From B1SED10-75 sp964636865 (lineage in GTDB: Bacteria > Bacillota > Dethiobacteria > DTU022 > PWGO01), in the NCBI GenBank assembly GCA_964636865.1, contig CAZWVJ010000031.1, positions 1 to 17,979 on the forward strand: a stretch of DNA of 17,979 bases, read 5' to 3'. This document shows positions 1 through 7,388 of the stretch, in pieces; positions within the stretch are counted from its first letter, which is position 1, and the number at the start of each line of letters is the position of its first letter. The translations under genes and the position numbers were made by a program. Under the pieces are notes generated by a model. That model was not told the DNA's origin and made no database searches. It was given only the letters and a program-made list of their open reading frames with translations.

Positions 1-300
1 ACACTTTCTTCAATGTGGCAAAATTTAAAAAAGCCTGATAAGCACAATACACCGGTATGAGTTGCAATTAGTTATTATTATTGGTACGCTATATTAGATA
101 GTATTACAGGCATCATTACAATTATGCCCTTTTTTCAAAAATATAAATTACATTATTCCTTCTTCTTAAACTTCAAGGCAAACTAAGCTGATGAAAATTT
201 ATTTTTTTGCAAGAACATAAAAAAGCAAGGTCAAAATTTATTTTCCAACCGGTTGCTAAATCATAAACATCTTTACCATTGGAAATTAAGGAGAGTATCA
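1..300. other. A+T-rich leader region before the activase gene
   Basis: No convincing gene is seen here. The stretch is A+T rich with several TATA-like hexamers (for example near 90-96), but none pairs with a good -35 at 16-18 bp, so I do not name a promoter. A perfect 10-bp palindrome, CAACCGGTTG, lies at 246-255, 45 bp before the start codon of the downstream gene. It could be an operator half-site pair, but that is speculative. Confidence 0.4.
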
Positions 301-3300
301 ATGAAAAAATTTCTCGGAATTGATGCCGGTTCTATAACAGCCGGTGCTGTGCTCATAGATGAAAACGGTAAGATTATTGAAAGCGGATACAGTTTTCATC
401 ATGGCAAACCGGTGAAAGCACTGCAAAAAATAACAGGTTCTTTTAATATGGAAGAAGTAGCCGGCGCCTGTAAAACTTCTTCCACACCGAAACTGGCAAA
501 AGAAATAGCAAAATCTGATAACACAGTTTCCTTTATAAAAGGTGCCGCAGCTTTTCATGAGGATATACAAGCACTGCTCATTGCCGGCGGCGAAAAATGT
601 GGCATCGTGTATTTTGATGAAGAAGGAAGATATCTAAACTTTAAAGCAAATAGCTCCTGTGCCGCCGGCACCGGGAGTTTTCTTGATCAACAGGCACGCA
701 GGCTAAATTTGAGAAACATTGAAGAGTTTTGTAATACAGCTTCCTTGAACAAAAACAAAGAAGAAATCCCTTTGATAGCTTCACGCTGTGCTGTTTTTGC
801 AAAGACCGATCTCATTCACGCCCAACATGAGGGGTATTCTCTTGCCCAAATATGTGACGGATTGGCTTTTGGCCTGGCCAAAAACATAAGTGACACCCTC
901 TTCAACAATGTAAAACTTGGAGTTCCGGTAGTATTTGCCGGCGGAGTATCGAAAAACCAGGCAGTAATATATCATTTGGAATCCATTCTGGAAACAGAGA
1001 TAATCACCGGCGAATTTTCTCATCTATACGGGGCCATAGGCAGCGCTTTAGAAGCTTTAAACAATCACAACAACACTGACAACCAAAGTGAGCAGGAAAT
1101 TAAAAAGGTTTGCAAAAATATAGCACCTCAAGCCACCGCTTTAAGTTACAGCTATTCGCCTCTTAAACTGCATCTTAGCAAGGATCCCACATTTGACTCA
1201 GAAGATAAATATGAATATACCCCACTTTTTGCTGCATGCAAGGCGGTAGAAACTGATATATACGAACCGCTGGAAAAAGGAAAATCTTATAATGTTGCCA
1301 TGGGAATAGACATTGGTTCTACAAGCACTAAAGCAATACTTCTAAACTCCAATGATAAAAAGGTGCTTGCCGGTTTTTACACCCGTACTTCCGGAAGTCC
1401 CATCGAAGCAGTAAAAGGGTTGCTTGAAGCGGTAGAAAATTTTGCTTCCGATAGCGGCGCATCCTTTTCTTTCACAGGGGCCGCTACCACAGGTTCCGGG
1501 CGTAATTTTATAAGCAAAATTATCGGAGCCGATCTGGCAATTAATGAAATATCCGCCCATGCGCGCGCAGCCTATGAACTTGACCCGGAGGTAGATACAA
1601 TAATCGAGATTGGGGGACAAGACTCGAAATTTACTACTCTCAAAAACGGACAAGTTACCTTTGCAGCAATGAATAACGTTTGCGCAGCAGGCACTGGAAG
1701 TTTCATTGAAGAACAGGCTGAACGGCTGAGCTGTTCACTCGATGACTACTCAAATTATGCAGAAGGTATACCCGCTCCGTTAGCAAGCGATAGATGCACT
1801 GTTTTCATGGAACGTGACATAAACTACCTTATGAGTTTAGGGCACTCCGTAGAAGAAGTGCTGGCAACAACACTTCACTCTGTGCGGGATAATTATATTT
1901 CGAAGGTGTCCACAGAAAAATACATCGGCTCAAAAATATTTTTCCAGGGGGCAACAGCTAAAAACAGGGCACTGGTTGCTGCCTTCGAACAAAGGCTGGA
2001 ACGACCGATTATGGTCTCTAAATTCTGTCACCTTACCGGCGCCTACGGGGCAGCCCTTAGCCTTATAGAGGCAGAGTCATTTTCAACAAAATTCAGGGGA
2101 ACCGGTATATACAGAACAAAGATTCCGGTTACTTCCGAAATTTGCGATATCTGCAATAATAACTGCAAGCTTACGGTTGTTACCATAAACGACGAAACAG
2201 AAGCTTTTGGTTTTTTGTGCGGCAGGGATTATGAAACAAAGAAATTCGTAAACAGGGGTGAAGAAAATTATAATTTCATAGCAAAAAGAAACAAAAACTT
2301 TACCATAAAAGAATCTGTTTCAAAAAAAGAAGTGTCTATAGGCTTGATCTCAACTCTTTATATGTGTGAAGAGCTCCCTTTATGGAAAAAATTCTTTGAT
2401 CTTCTATCTTTTAAAACTATAAGCGGTGACTCATACAAGTCCGCTGTAAAAGAAGGAAAAAGCATTGCGGGGGCGGAATTCTGCGCCCCCATTTCAGCCA
2501 TGTACGGGCAGCTTAAGTATCTGGCAAATGAAACCGACTTTATTTTTATGCCTTTTTACCTTGAAGAAAAAGAGGATAGTCACTTTAGCCAAAAACAATA
2601 TTGTTATTACAGCCAGTTCGCAGCTTCCCTGGCTTCGGGAACACCGGGCGTTAACAAGCAAAAGCTGTTAACGCCCATGCTGAAATCAATGCGCAGTTCT
2701 TTCTACAGTAAGTACCAACTTTTCAAGACGATGAAAAAGGTCTCTCCTTCTCTGAGCTACTATCAAATAATAAACGCCTATGATGAAGCAATTAAATACT
2801 TTGAAGAGCAACAATCTCAAATGAAAGAGAAATACATTAAAGAAACAGAACAACTTACTGATATACATGTGATCCTTGCAGGCAGACCTTACACTATACT
2901 TCAAGATTCCATGAACAACAACATCCCCGCTTTATTCGCCAGGCAGGGAATAAAAGTTTTCTACAGCGATGATCTTCCTAATTTAAACCCCTCGGAGCTG
3001 GAACCAATAGCCCCACTGCTGGAAGCATTTCACTGGTACTACGCTGCAAAGATACTTAAAACATCTTACTATGCTGCAACTAACGAAGGGGCTTACCCGG
3101 TGTTAATTACATCTTTCAAATGCTCTCCTGACTCCTTTGCAGTTGATTATTTTAAAATGATAATGGAGCATTATTCGAAACCCTATCTCATCCTGCAACT
3201 TGATGAACATGACTCCAGTATTGGGTATGAAACCAGAATTGAAGCTGCTATAAGATCTTTCCGCAATCACTTTCAATCGAAAGAATTAAATCTTCCCTTT

Positions 3301-4539
3301 GGCATTCCTAAAAAAATTGATGCAGGAATTACTTCGGATCCGTCAAGATTAAAAAATAAAACATTGTTGATGCCAAACTGGGATAGACTAACCTGCAGGC
3401 TACACGTTGCAAATCTTCGTTCTCAAGGCCTTGACGCCCATATACTGGAAGAAACACCTGAATACATTAGAAAAAGCATGAGTTACAATACGGGGCAGTG
3501 CATTCCGGTTAATATTATTGCTCAGGAAGCAATTGAATACGTGAATAATTACGGCCTGGACCCTGCCAAATCAGCTATGTGGCTTGCGCATGCAACTCTT
3601 GCCTGTAACTTGAAGATGTTCCCTTATTACCTAAAAAATATTTTTGAAACTTACGGAAAAGGGATGCAAGAGTTTGAGGTGTATGTAGGAGAACTTTCAT
3701 TCTTGGATTTTTCAATTTCGGCAGCTTTGAATTCTTATTTTGCGAACTACTTTGGGGGGATGTTGCGAAAAGCGGCATGCGCTATACGGCCTTATGAAGT
3801 CAACAAAGGCGAAACCGACCAGGTAACAGAGCAGGCTGTAGAACTTATAGCAAAGGCAATGGAAGCAGGGGTTGATCTCGAAGAAAGTGTATCAAAAGCA
3901 GTCGATCTCTTCGCATCAATAAAAAAAGAAGGAGAAAAAAGGCCTAAGGTAGCAATTTTCGGTGATTTGTACACCCGCTATAACGATGTCATAAACCAGG
4001 AACTGGTTAAATTAATTGAAGAAAACGGCGCTGAAGCAGTTATCACTCCCCAAAGTAAAATATATAAAATAGTATCGGAGCCATATATAAAAAAATGCAT
4101 ATTTAGAGGAGTATATACGGAAGCTGCGGCAGCTTCCGTTGTAGTTAGAGTTTTACCCGTCCTTGAAAGAAAATATAACCGGATATTTTCGAAAATAGTC
4201 CCCATGGAAAACGAAACCCTGCCCCTTCCCGCAGCTGATATACTCAATAAATTTGGAGTACGCCTTGAACACAGCGGAGAATCCATGGAAAATTTGCTTA
4301 AAACATATACCCTGGCAGCTAATGACCCGGATATATCTCTCTTCGTCCAGGCCAGTCCGGCATTCTGCTGTCCTTCCTTAATAACTGAGGCCATGTCAGA
4401 AAAGATCGAACAGGTTACCGGCATCCCGGTAGTAAGTATCGAATACGATGGCACCGGCACTTATAAAAACGAACCCGTAGTTCCTTATTTAAAACTACCT
4501 GCAGGGAAAAGAAAACACACCCAAAAAAATATTCTTTAA
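301..4539 (+). CDS. 2-hydroxyacyl-CoA dehydratase activase, two-domain fused form (BcrAD/BadFG family plus DUF2229)
   Basis: The 1412-residue product belongs to the ATP-dependent activators of radical 2-hydroxyacyl-CoA dehydratases and benzoyl-CoA reductases (HgdC/BadFG/BcrAD), which pass an electron to the partner enzyme on ATP hydrolysis. Two activator domains are visible. Domain 1 (about 1-255) has phosphate loop GIDAGS and cluster-ligand signatures CAAGTGSF (Cys120) and SRCAVF (Cys163). Domain 2 (about 333-590) has GIDIGSTSTK, CAAGTGSF (Cys461) and DRCTVF (Cys499). A CxxCxxxC motif at 615-622 with Cys640 follows, then a DUF2229-type and HgdB-like C-terminal half. HgdC is a homodimer sharing one [4Fe-4S] cluster, so this chain may form its own pseudo-dimer; that is inference. 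About 1400 residues is usual for the long form. I chose the ATG at 301, preceded by AAGGAGAG, over an in-frame start at 253 that has no ribosome site. No dehydratase subunits are adjacent. The physiological partner is unknown. Confidence 0.9.
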   Translation: MKKFLGIDAGSITAGAVLIDENGKIIESGYSFHHGKPVKALQKITGSFNMEEVAGACKTSSTPKLAKEIAKSDNTVSFIKGAAAFHEDIQALLIAGGEKCGIVYFDEEGRYLNFKANSSCAAGTGSFLDQQARRLNLRNIEEFCNTASLNKNKEEIPLIASRCAVFAKTDLIHAQHEGYSLAQICDGLAFGLAKNISDTLFNNVKLGVPVVFAGGVSKNQAVIYHLESILETEIITGEFSHLYGAIGSALEALNNHNNTDNQSEQEIKKVCKNIAPQATALSYSYSPLKLHLSKDPTFDSEDKYEYTPLFAACKAVETDIYEPLEKGKSYNVAMGIDIGSTSTKAILLNSNDKKVLAGFYTRTSGSPIEAVKGLLEAVENFASDSGASFSFTGAATTGSGRNFISKIIGADLAINEISAHARAAYELDPEVDTIIEIGGQDSKFTTLKNGQVTFAAMNNVCAAGTGSFIEEQAERLSCSLDDYSNYAEGIPAPLASDRCTVFMERDINYLMSLGHSVEEVLATTLHSVRDNYISKVSTEKYIGSKIFFQGATAKNRALVAAFEQRLERPIMVSKFCHLTGAYGAALSLIEAESFSTKFRGTGIYRTKIPVTSEICDICNNNCKLTVVTINDETEAFGFLCGRDYETKKFVNRGEENYNFIAKRNKNFTIKESVSKKEVSIGLISTLYMCEELPLWKKFFDLLSFKTISGDSYKSAVKEGKSIAGAEFCAPISAMYGQLKYLANETDFIFMPFYLEEKEDSHFSQKQYCYYSQFAASLASGTPGVNKQKLLTPMLKSMRSSFYSKYQLFKTMKKVSPSLSYYQIINAYDEAIKYFEEQQSQMKEKYIKETEQLTDIHVILAGRPYTILQDSMNNNIPALFARQGIKVFYSDDLPNLNPSELEPIAPLLEAFHWYYAAKILKTSYYAATNEGAYPVLITSFKCSPDSFAVDYFKMIMEHYSKPYLILQLDEHDSSIGYETRIEAAIRSFRNHFQSKELNLPFGIPKKIDAGITSDPSRLKNKTLLMPNWDRLTCRLHVANLRSQGLDAHILEETPEYIRKSMSYNTGQCIPVNIIAQEAIEYVNNYGLDPAKSAMWLAHATLACNLKMFPYYLKNIFETYGKGMQEFEVYVGELSFLDFSISAALNSYFANYFGGMLRKAACAIRPYEVNKGETDQVTEQAVELIAKAMEAGVDLEESVSKAVDLFASIKKEGEKRPKVAIFGDLYTRYNDVINQELVKLIEENGAEAVITPQSKIYKIVSEPYIKKCIFRGVYTEAAAASVVVRVLPVLERKYNRIFSKIVPMENETLPLPAADILNKFGVRLEHSGESMENLLKTYTLAANDPDISLFVQASPAFCCPSLITEAMSEKIEQVTGIPVVSIEYDGTGTYKNEPVVPYLKLPAGKRKHTQKNIL

Positions 4540-4569
4540 TTGTGGTTAAAATTATTTATTAAGGCAAAA

Positions 4570-4624
4570 GATGACGGCAAAAAAATAATCTCAAGATAGC
4601 ATAATTTAGAATTTCGCCGTCATC
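4570..4624. repeat. Inverted repeat between convergent genes, possible terminator
   Basis: GATGACGGC at 4570-4578 and GCCGTCATC at 4616-4624 are perfect 9-bp complements with a 37-nt A+T-rich loop. A run of seven A (minus-strand T) falls inside the loop beside the left arm. The gap separates the plus-strand activase (ends 4539) from the minus-strand hydrolase (ends 4665), so a bidirectional terminator is the simple reading, although the loop is large for an intrinsic terminator. Confidence 0.45.
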
Positions 4625-4630
4625 CGCCAC

Positions 4631-4646
4631 ATAAAGCAAGCTTTAT
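4631..4646. terminator. Small hairpin downstream of the hydrolase gene
   Basis: ATAAAGCAAGCTTTAT is a perfect palindrome except for its AA centre. It can fold as a 6-bp stem with a 4-nt loop, 18 bp past the stop codon of the minus-strand hydrolase gene. There is no T-run after it on the minus strand, so termination here is weakly supported. Confidence 0.25.
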
Positions 4647-4664
4647 CCCTTCTTTACCTAATAT

Positions 4665-5747
4665 TTATAGACAAGCAACATCTACTAAGGCATCCGCAAT
4701 TTCTCCAGGCTTAACTTCTTCGATGAAATGGCCTACTTCCTCGAAGCGCCGGACATGCCCTTTCAATTGGGGAAGGTTATGCTTCCACTGGTTTATTACC
4801 TGATCCTGCCCTAAAGGATCCCATCCACCGCATACCATACGAACACCAATATTACGCCCTTCAGGCCCCCAGCTTTTGCCCAGGTTATCCTGGATAAACC
4901 GGTAAAAATCGGTAGTATCCCTTTTCCCCATTTTGGGTTCCGTGTAGACGTTGCCTGCCGCCCAGAAAGGCGTTTGCCGCACCAATCGCTTGGAACTTTT
5001 TGCATTTTGCGGCGGTTTAAACTGCTCTTTATACACCCTGCATGCTTTTTTATGCTCCGGGGGAAAAAGACCCATTTCATATAGAAGAAGAGTTTTACCC
5101 AGTCCTCCGACAAGGCTTAGGGCGCCGGAAGGTGGTTTAAATATGGCATAGGCGGCAAAAGAGCCCCACAACCTGTCCGGAATCATATTGGGGTAAAATG
5201 ACCAGGGAAGGTGTTTAATCGGGTAATTGGTATAGTTTAATCCCGCCCGGGGAATAGGGAACACGGTAGTATTGGTGATAAGGAGATTCGACAGCCTTTC
5301 CGATTCCCGCAGAAATGCCCCAATACCGATAGGGCCTCCCCAGTCGTGCATAATCATGGTAACATTTTTTATATCCAGATATCTGATCAGATGAAGCAGG
5401 TTTGCAGCATGGTCCATGCTCACCATTTCGAAACCGGCCCGATCTGAAAGCCCGAAACCAATGTGATCCATGGCAACCACCCGGTAAGAAGATGAGGATT
5501 TTCGTTCTAATTCCTCAATAACTTTGCGGTAGATATAAGAATTTTCCGGATTTCCGTGGACAAAAACAATGGTTTTATCCGGTTCTTCCTTTTTTCCGTG
5601 GACACTATCCCGGAAGAACATCTTCTTGCCGGCATCCAGCCCTTCCGGTATTTTAAACCAGTAACCGCATCCCTCTGGATAGTAGTCTGTCGGAACATTT
5701 TTAAGAGGTGTGTTTCCCGGTTTATCAGTAACAAGTTCATCTTTCAT
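4665..5747 (-). CDS. Haloalkane-dehalogenase-like alpha/beta hydrolase
   Basis: The 360-residue product has the alpha/beta-hydrolase layout of haloalkane dehalogenases. It shows the oxyanion motif HGNP at 64-67, the nucleophile elbow HDWGG with Asp135, a candidate acid in GGWD (Asp310), and the catalytic His340 in GHFIEE. Asn66 after the oxyanion His-Gly and Trp136 after the nucleophile match the two halide-holding residues of that family, which favours a dehalogenase over an epoxide hydrolase; the latter usually has HGFP and two cap tyrosines. It is longer than typical dehalogenases (about 300 residues): an extra N-terminal stretch of about 40 residues and a longer cap are apparent. There is no signal peptide. 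The ATG at 5747 is preceded by GGGGAGAAG. It starts 47 bp after the AAA+ gene and is probably the last gene of that operon. The native substrate is unknown. Confidence 0.75.
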   Translation of the reverse strand: MKDELVTDKPGNTPLKNVPTDYYPEGCGYWFKIPEGLDAGKKMFFRDSVHGKKEEPDKTIVFVHGNPENSYIYRKVIEELERKSSSSYRVVAMDHIGFGLSDRAGFEMVSMDHAANLLHLIRYLDIKNVTMIMHDWGGPIGIGAFLRESERLSNLLITNTTVFPIPRAGLNYTNYPIKHLPWSFYPNMIPDRLWGSFAAYAIFKPPSGALSLVGGLGKTLLLYEMGLFPPEHKKACRVYKEQFKPPQNAKSSKRLVRQTPFWAAGNVYTEPKMGKRDTTDFYRFIQDNLGKSWGPEGRNIGVRMVCGGWDPLGQDQVINQWKHNLPQLKGHVRRFEEVGHFIEEVKPGEIADALVDVACL

Positions 5748-5794
5748 ATTTCTTCTCCCCGTTCCTGTATATAATTAAATGCAATAATTCTAAC

Positions 5795-7348
5795 TTACTC
5801 AAACGAAAATGCCTCGACAATATCCTTTATAATTTGCCGTGAATTTTCATCCCTCACTCCCGAGGACAGGCAATTATAAACGATTTCCCGCCCCTCTCTT
5901 CCGCGTATAATTAAATTCAGGGCCGCCCGGATGAAAGAACGGATGGATAAGACTTCCTGGTCAAGTTCGCCGCTTTCCACCCTTTGCTTTAAGCGTTCAT
6001 AAATCTTTATCAGGGGCGTAATCATGTCGTCCAACTCTTTGCCGAAGACCTCCTCTTCCGACTCGACTTCCTCCATGATAATCTTTTTTAACACTTCCCC
6101 GGAGGGGTAACTTATCTCCATGTGGTGAAAACGGGAAGAAAAGGCCAGGTTTAACTCAGTGGTGCCTATGTACCCGGGGTTCATAGTAGACACCAGCCGA
6201 AAATTTTCGGCCACGCGTACTTCGCCTACTCCCGTAACATAGGTTCTTTTTTGCCAATCCAGTATATCATTTAGAATGCTCAGGACCTCAGGGAGAGCAA
6301 CATTTATTTCATTAAAAATGAGCATACCTCCCTCCTGAATTGCTTCCAGCAGCGCTCCCGGAACATGGACAGTGACAAACTTGCCTTCTTCCTTGGGTTT
6401 GATATCCCTGAACCCAATAAGTTTCTCTTCGTTTGTATCCATAGTTCCGGAAAGCACCGTTACCGGCAGCATCAATATCCTGGCCAAAAAATAGGCCAGG
6501 ACAGTTTTCCCCGTGGATGCATTGCCCGTCAACAAGACAGGATGCCAACTTTTCTTAAATAACAAGGGGGTCAAAGCTTCTTCCACCCTGGCAGGTTCCC
6601 CGTAATAATTTACTATCTTTACGCTGTCCATATCTTCCGGATCTATTATTTTAGCCAGCGAGCTTTTCTCAGGCTCGACTCCTCCCAGATTAGGAATTCT
6701 CTTTAAGGCATCCGGCCGGTCTTTCAAGAGCTTTCTCTGCGCCTTGCGAAAGCTTAATACCCTATCCAGGATAACCGGATGCAGGTTTAAGGACAGGAGC
6801 CACCGGTCATCCTCATGCTCGACAAGGGTATTAGCGTTACCCACTGCCCGGTCTGCCTTGTAAAAGGATATTACTTTGCCTCCTTCATCTTCTCCACTAT
6901 CCACTCGAGCATCAGTGATCTTGAAACCTTTGGTGGTTTTTTGCTTTTCCAATATTCCATGGGGGGCTAGTTTGCTGAAACTTCCCTTTTCTCCAAGTAA
7001 TAGGTGGGTACAATCCTTTCCTCCCGGCGGCGGGTAGCTAATATTTCTATTATAGACTACAATATCGGTGGTAGATAATGGCTCGGCAAGCACTTCCTCC
7101 AGGAGCTTGTGAGCAGCAGCAATATGCCAGCAGCATTCTCCTCCTTCCACAGCGATGCAATGGTGTGTAACTTTAAGGTTCTGTTCTTCTACCTCGAAAA
7201 GGCTGACACATGTCTCCCGGTCACTTATATCAGGGTTAAACTCCAGATATAGCTTGTTCGGTTGCCAAACAGCACCCTTTATTTTTTCACGCATTTCATT
7301 TTCCATGAGGGAAAAATGCTGATATGACAGCTTCTTTCTTACTATCAA
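5795..7348 (-). CDS. MoxR-like AAA+ ATPase with N-terminal SWIM-like zinc motif
   Basis: The 517-residue product has a C-terminal AAA+ module of the MoxR/dynein-related type. Walker A is GNASTGKT (275-282), the Walker B position is MLIFNE (342-347), sensor 1 is STMNP (387-391), and an arginine-finger candidate is Arg406 in SSRF. In Walker B an Asn (346) stands where Asp is usual, while the catalytic Glu347 is kept. The N-terminal 200 residues carry HxC at 62-64 and CWHIAAA at 73-79, spaced and hydrophobic as in a SWIM zinc finger (CxC...CxH), with His replacing the first Cys. Partner ATPases of this class act with VWA proteins to remodel clients, and the VWA gene lies 40 bp upstream. The start is TTG at 7348, with AAAGGAGG about 10 bp before it; the next in-frame ATG (Met15) lacks a ribosome site. 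Confidence 0.8.
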   Translation of the reverse strand: MIVRKKLSYQHFSLMENEMREKIKGAVWQPNKLYLEFNPDISDRETCVSLFEVEEQNLKVTHHCIAVEGGECCWHIAAAHKLLEEVLAEPLSTTDIVVYNRNISYPPPGGKDCTHLLLGEKGSFSKLAPHGILEKQKTTKGFKITDARVDSGEDEGGKVISFYKADRAVGNANTLVEHEDDRWLLSLNLHPVILDRVLSFRKAQRKLLKDRPDALKRIPNLGGVEPEKSSLAKIIDPEDMDSVKIVNYYGEPARVEEALTPLLFKKSWHPVLLTGNASTGKTVLAYFLARILMLPVTVLSGTMDTNEEKLIGFRDIKPKEEGKFVTVHVPGALLEAIQEGGMLIFNEINVALPEVLSILNDILDWQKRTYVTGVGEVRVAENFRLVSTMNPGYIGTTELNLAFSSRFHHMEISYPSGEVLKKIIMEEVESEEEVFGKELDDMITPLIKIYERLKQRVESGELDQEVLSIRSFIRAALNLIIRGREGREIVYNCLSSGVRDENSRQIIKDIVEAFSFE

Positions 7349-7388
7349 GCTATGATTGCCTCCTTTGATTCAATACCGTTAAAAAAAC

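Noticed and set aside
60..115. Promoter for the activase gene
   Set aside because: TATATT and TATTAC hexamers are present, but spacing to TTGCAA or TTGGTA is 22 or 15 bp, outside a convincing range.
253..300. Upstream in-frame start of the activase at 253
   Set aside because: It is a non-ATG start without a ribosome site; the added 16 residues are not part of the family's N-terminus, whereas ATG 301 has AAGGAGAG before it and starts directly with the first ATPase strand.
3978..4460. 160-codon minus-strand open frame
   Set aside because: Antisense to the conserved C-terminal part of the activase; no motif and no ribosome site noticed.
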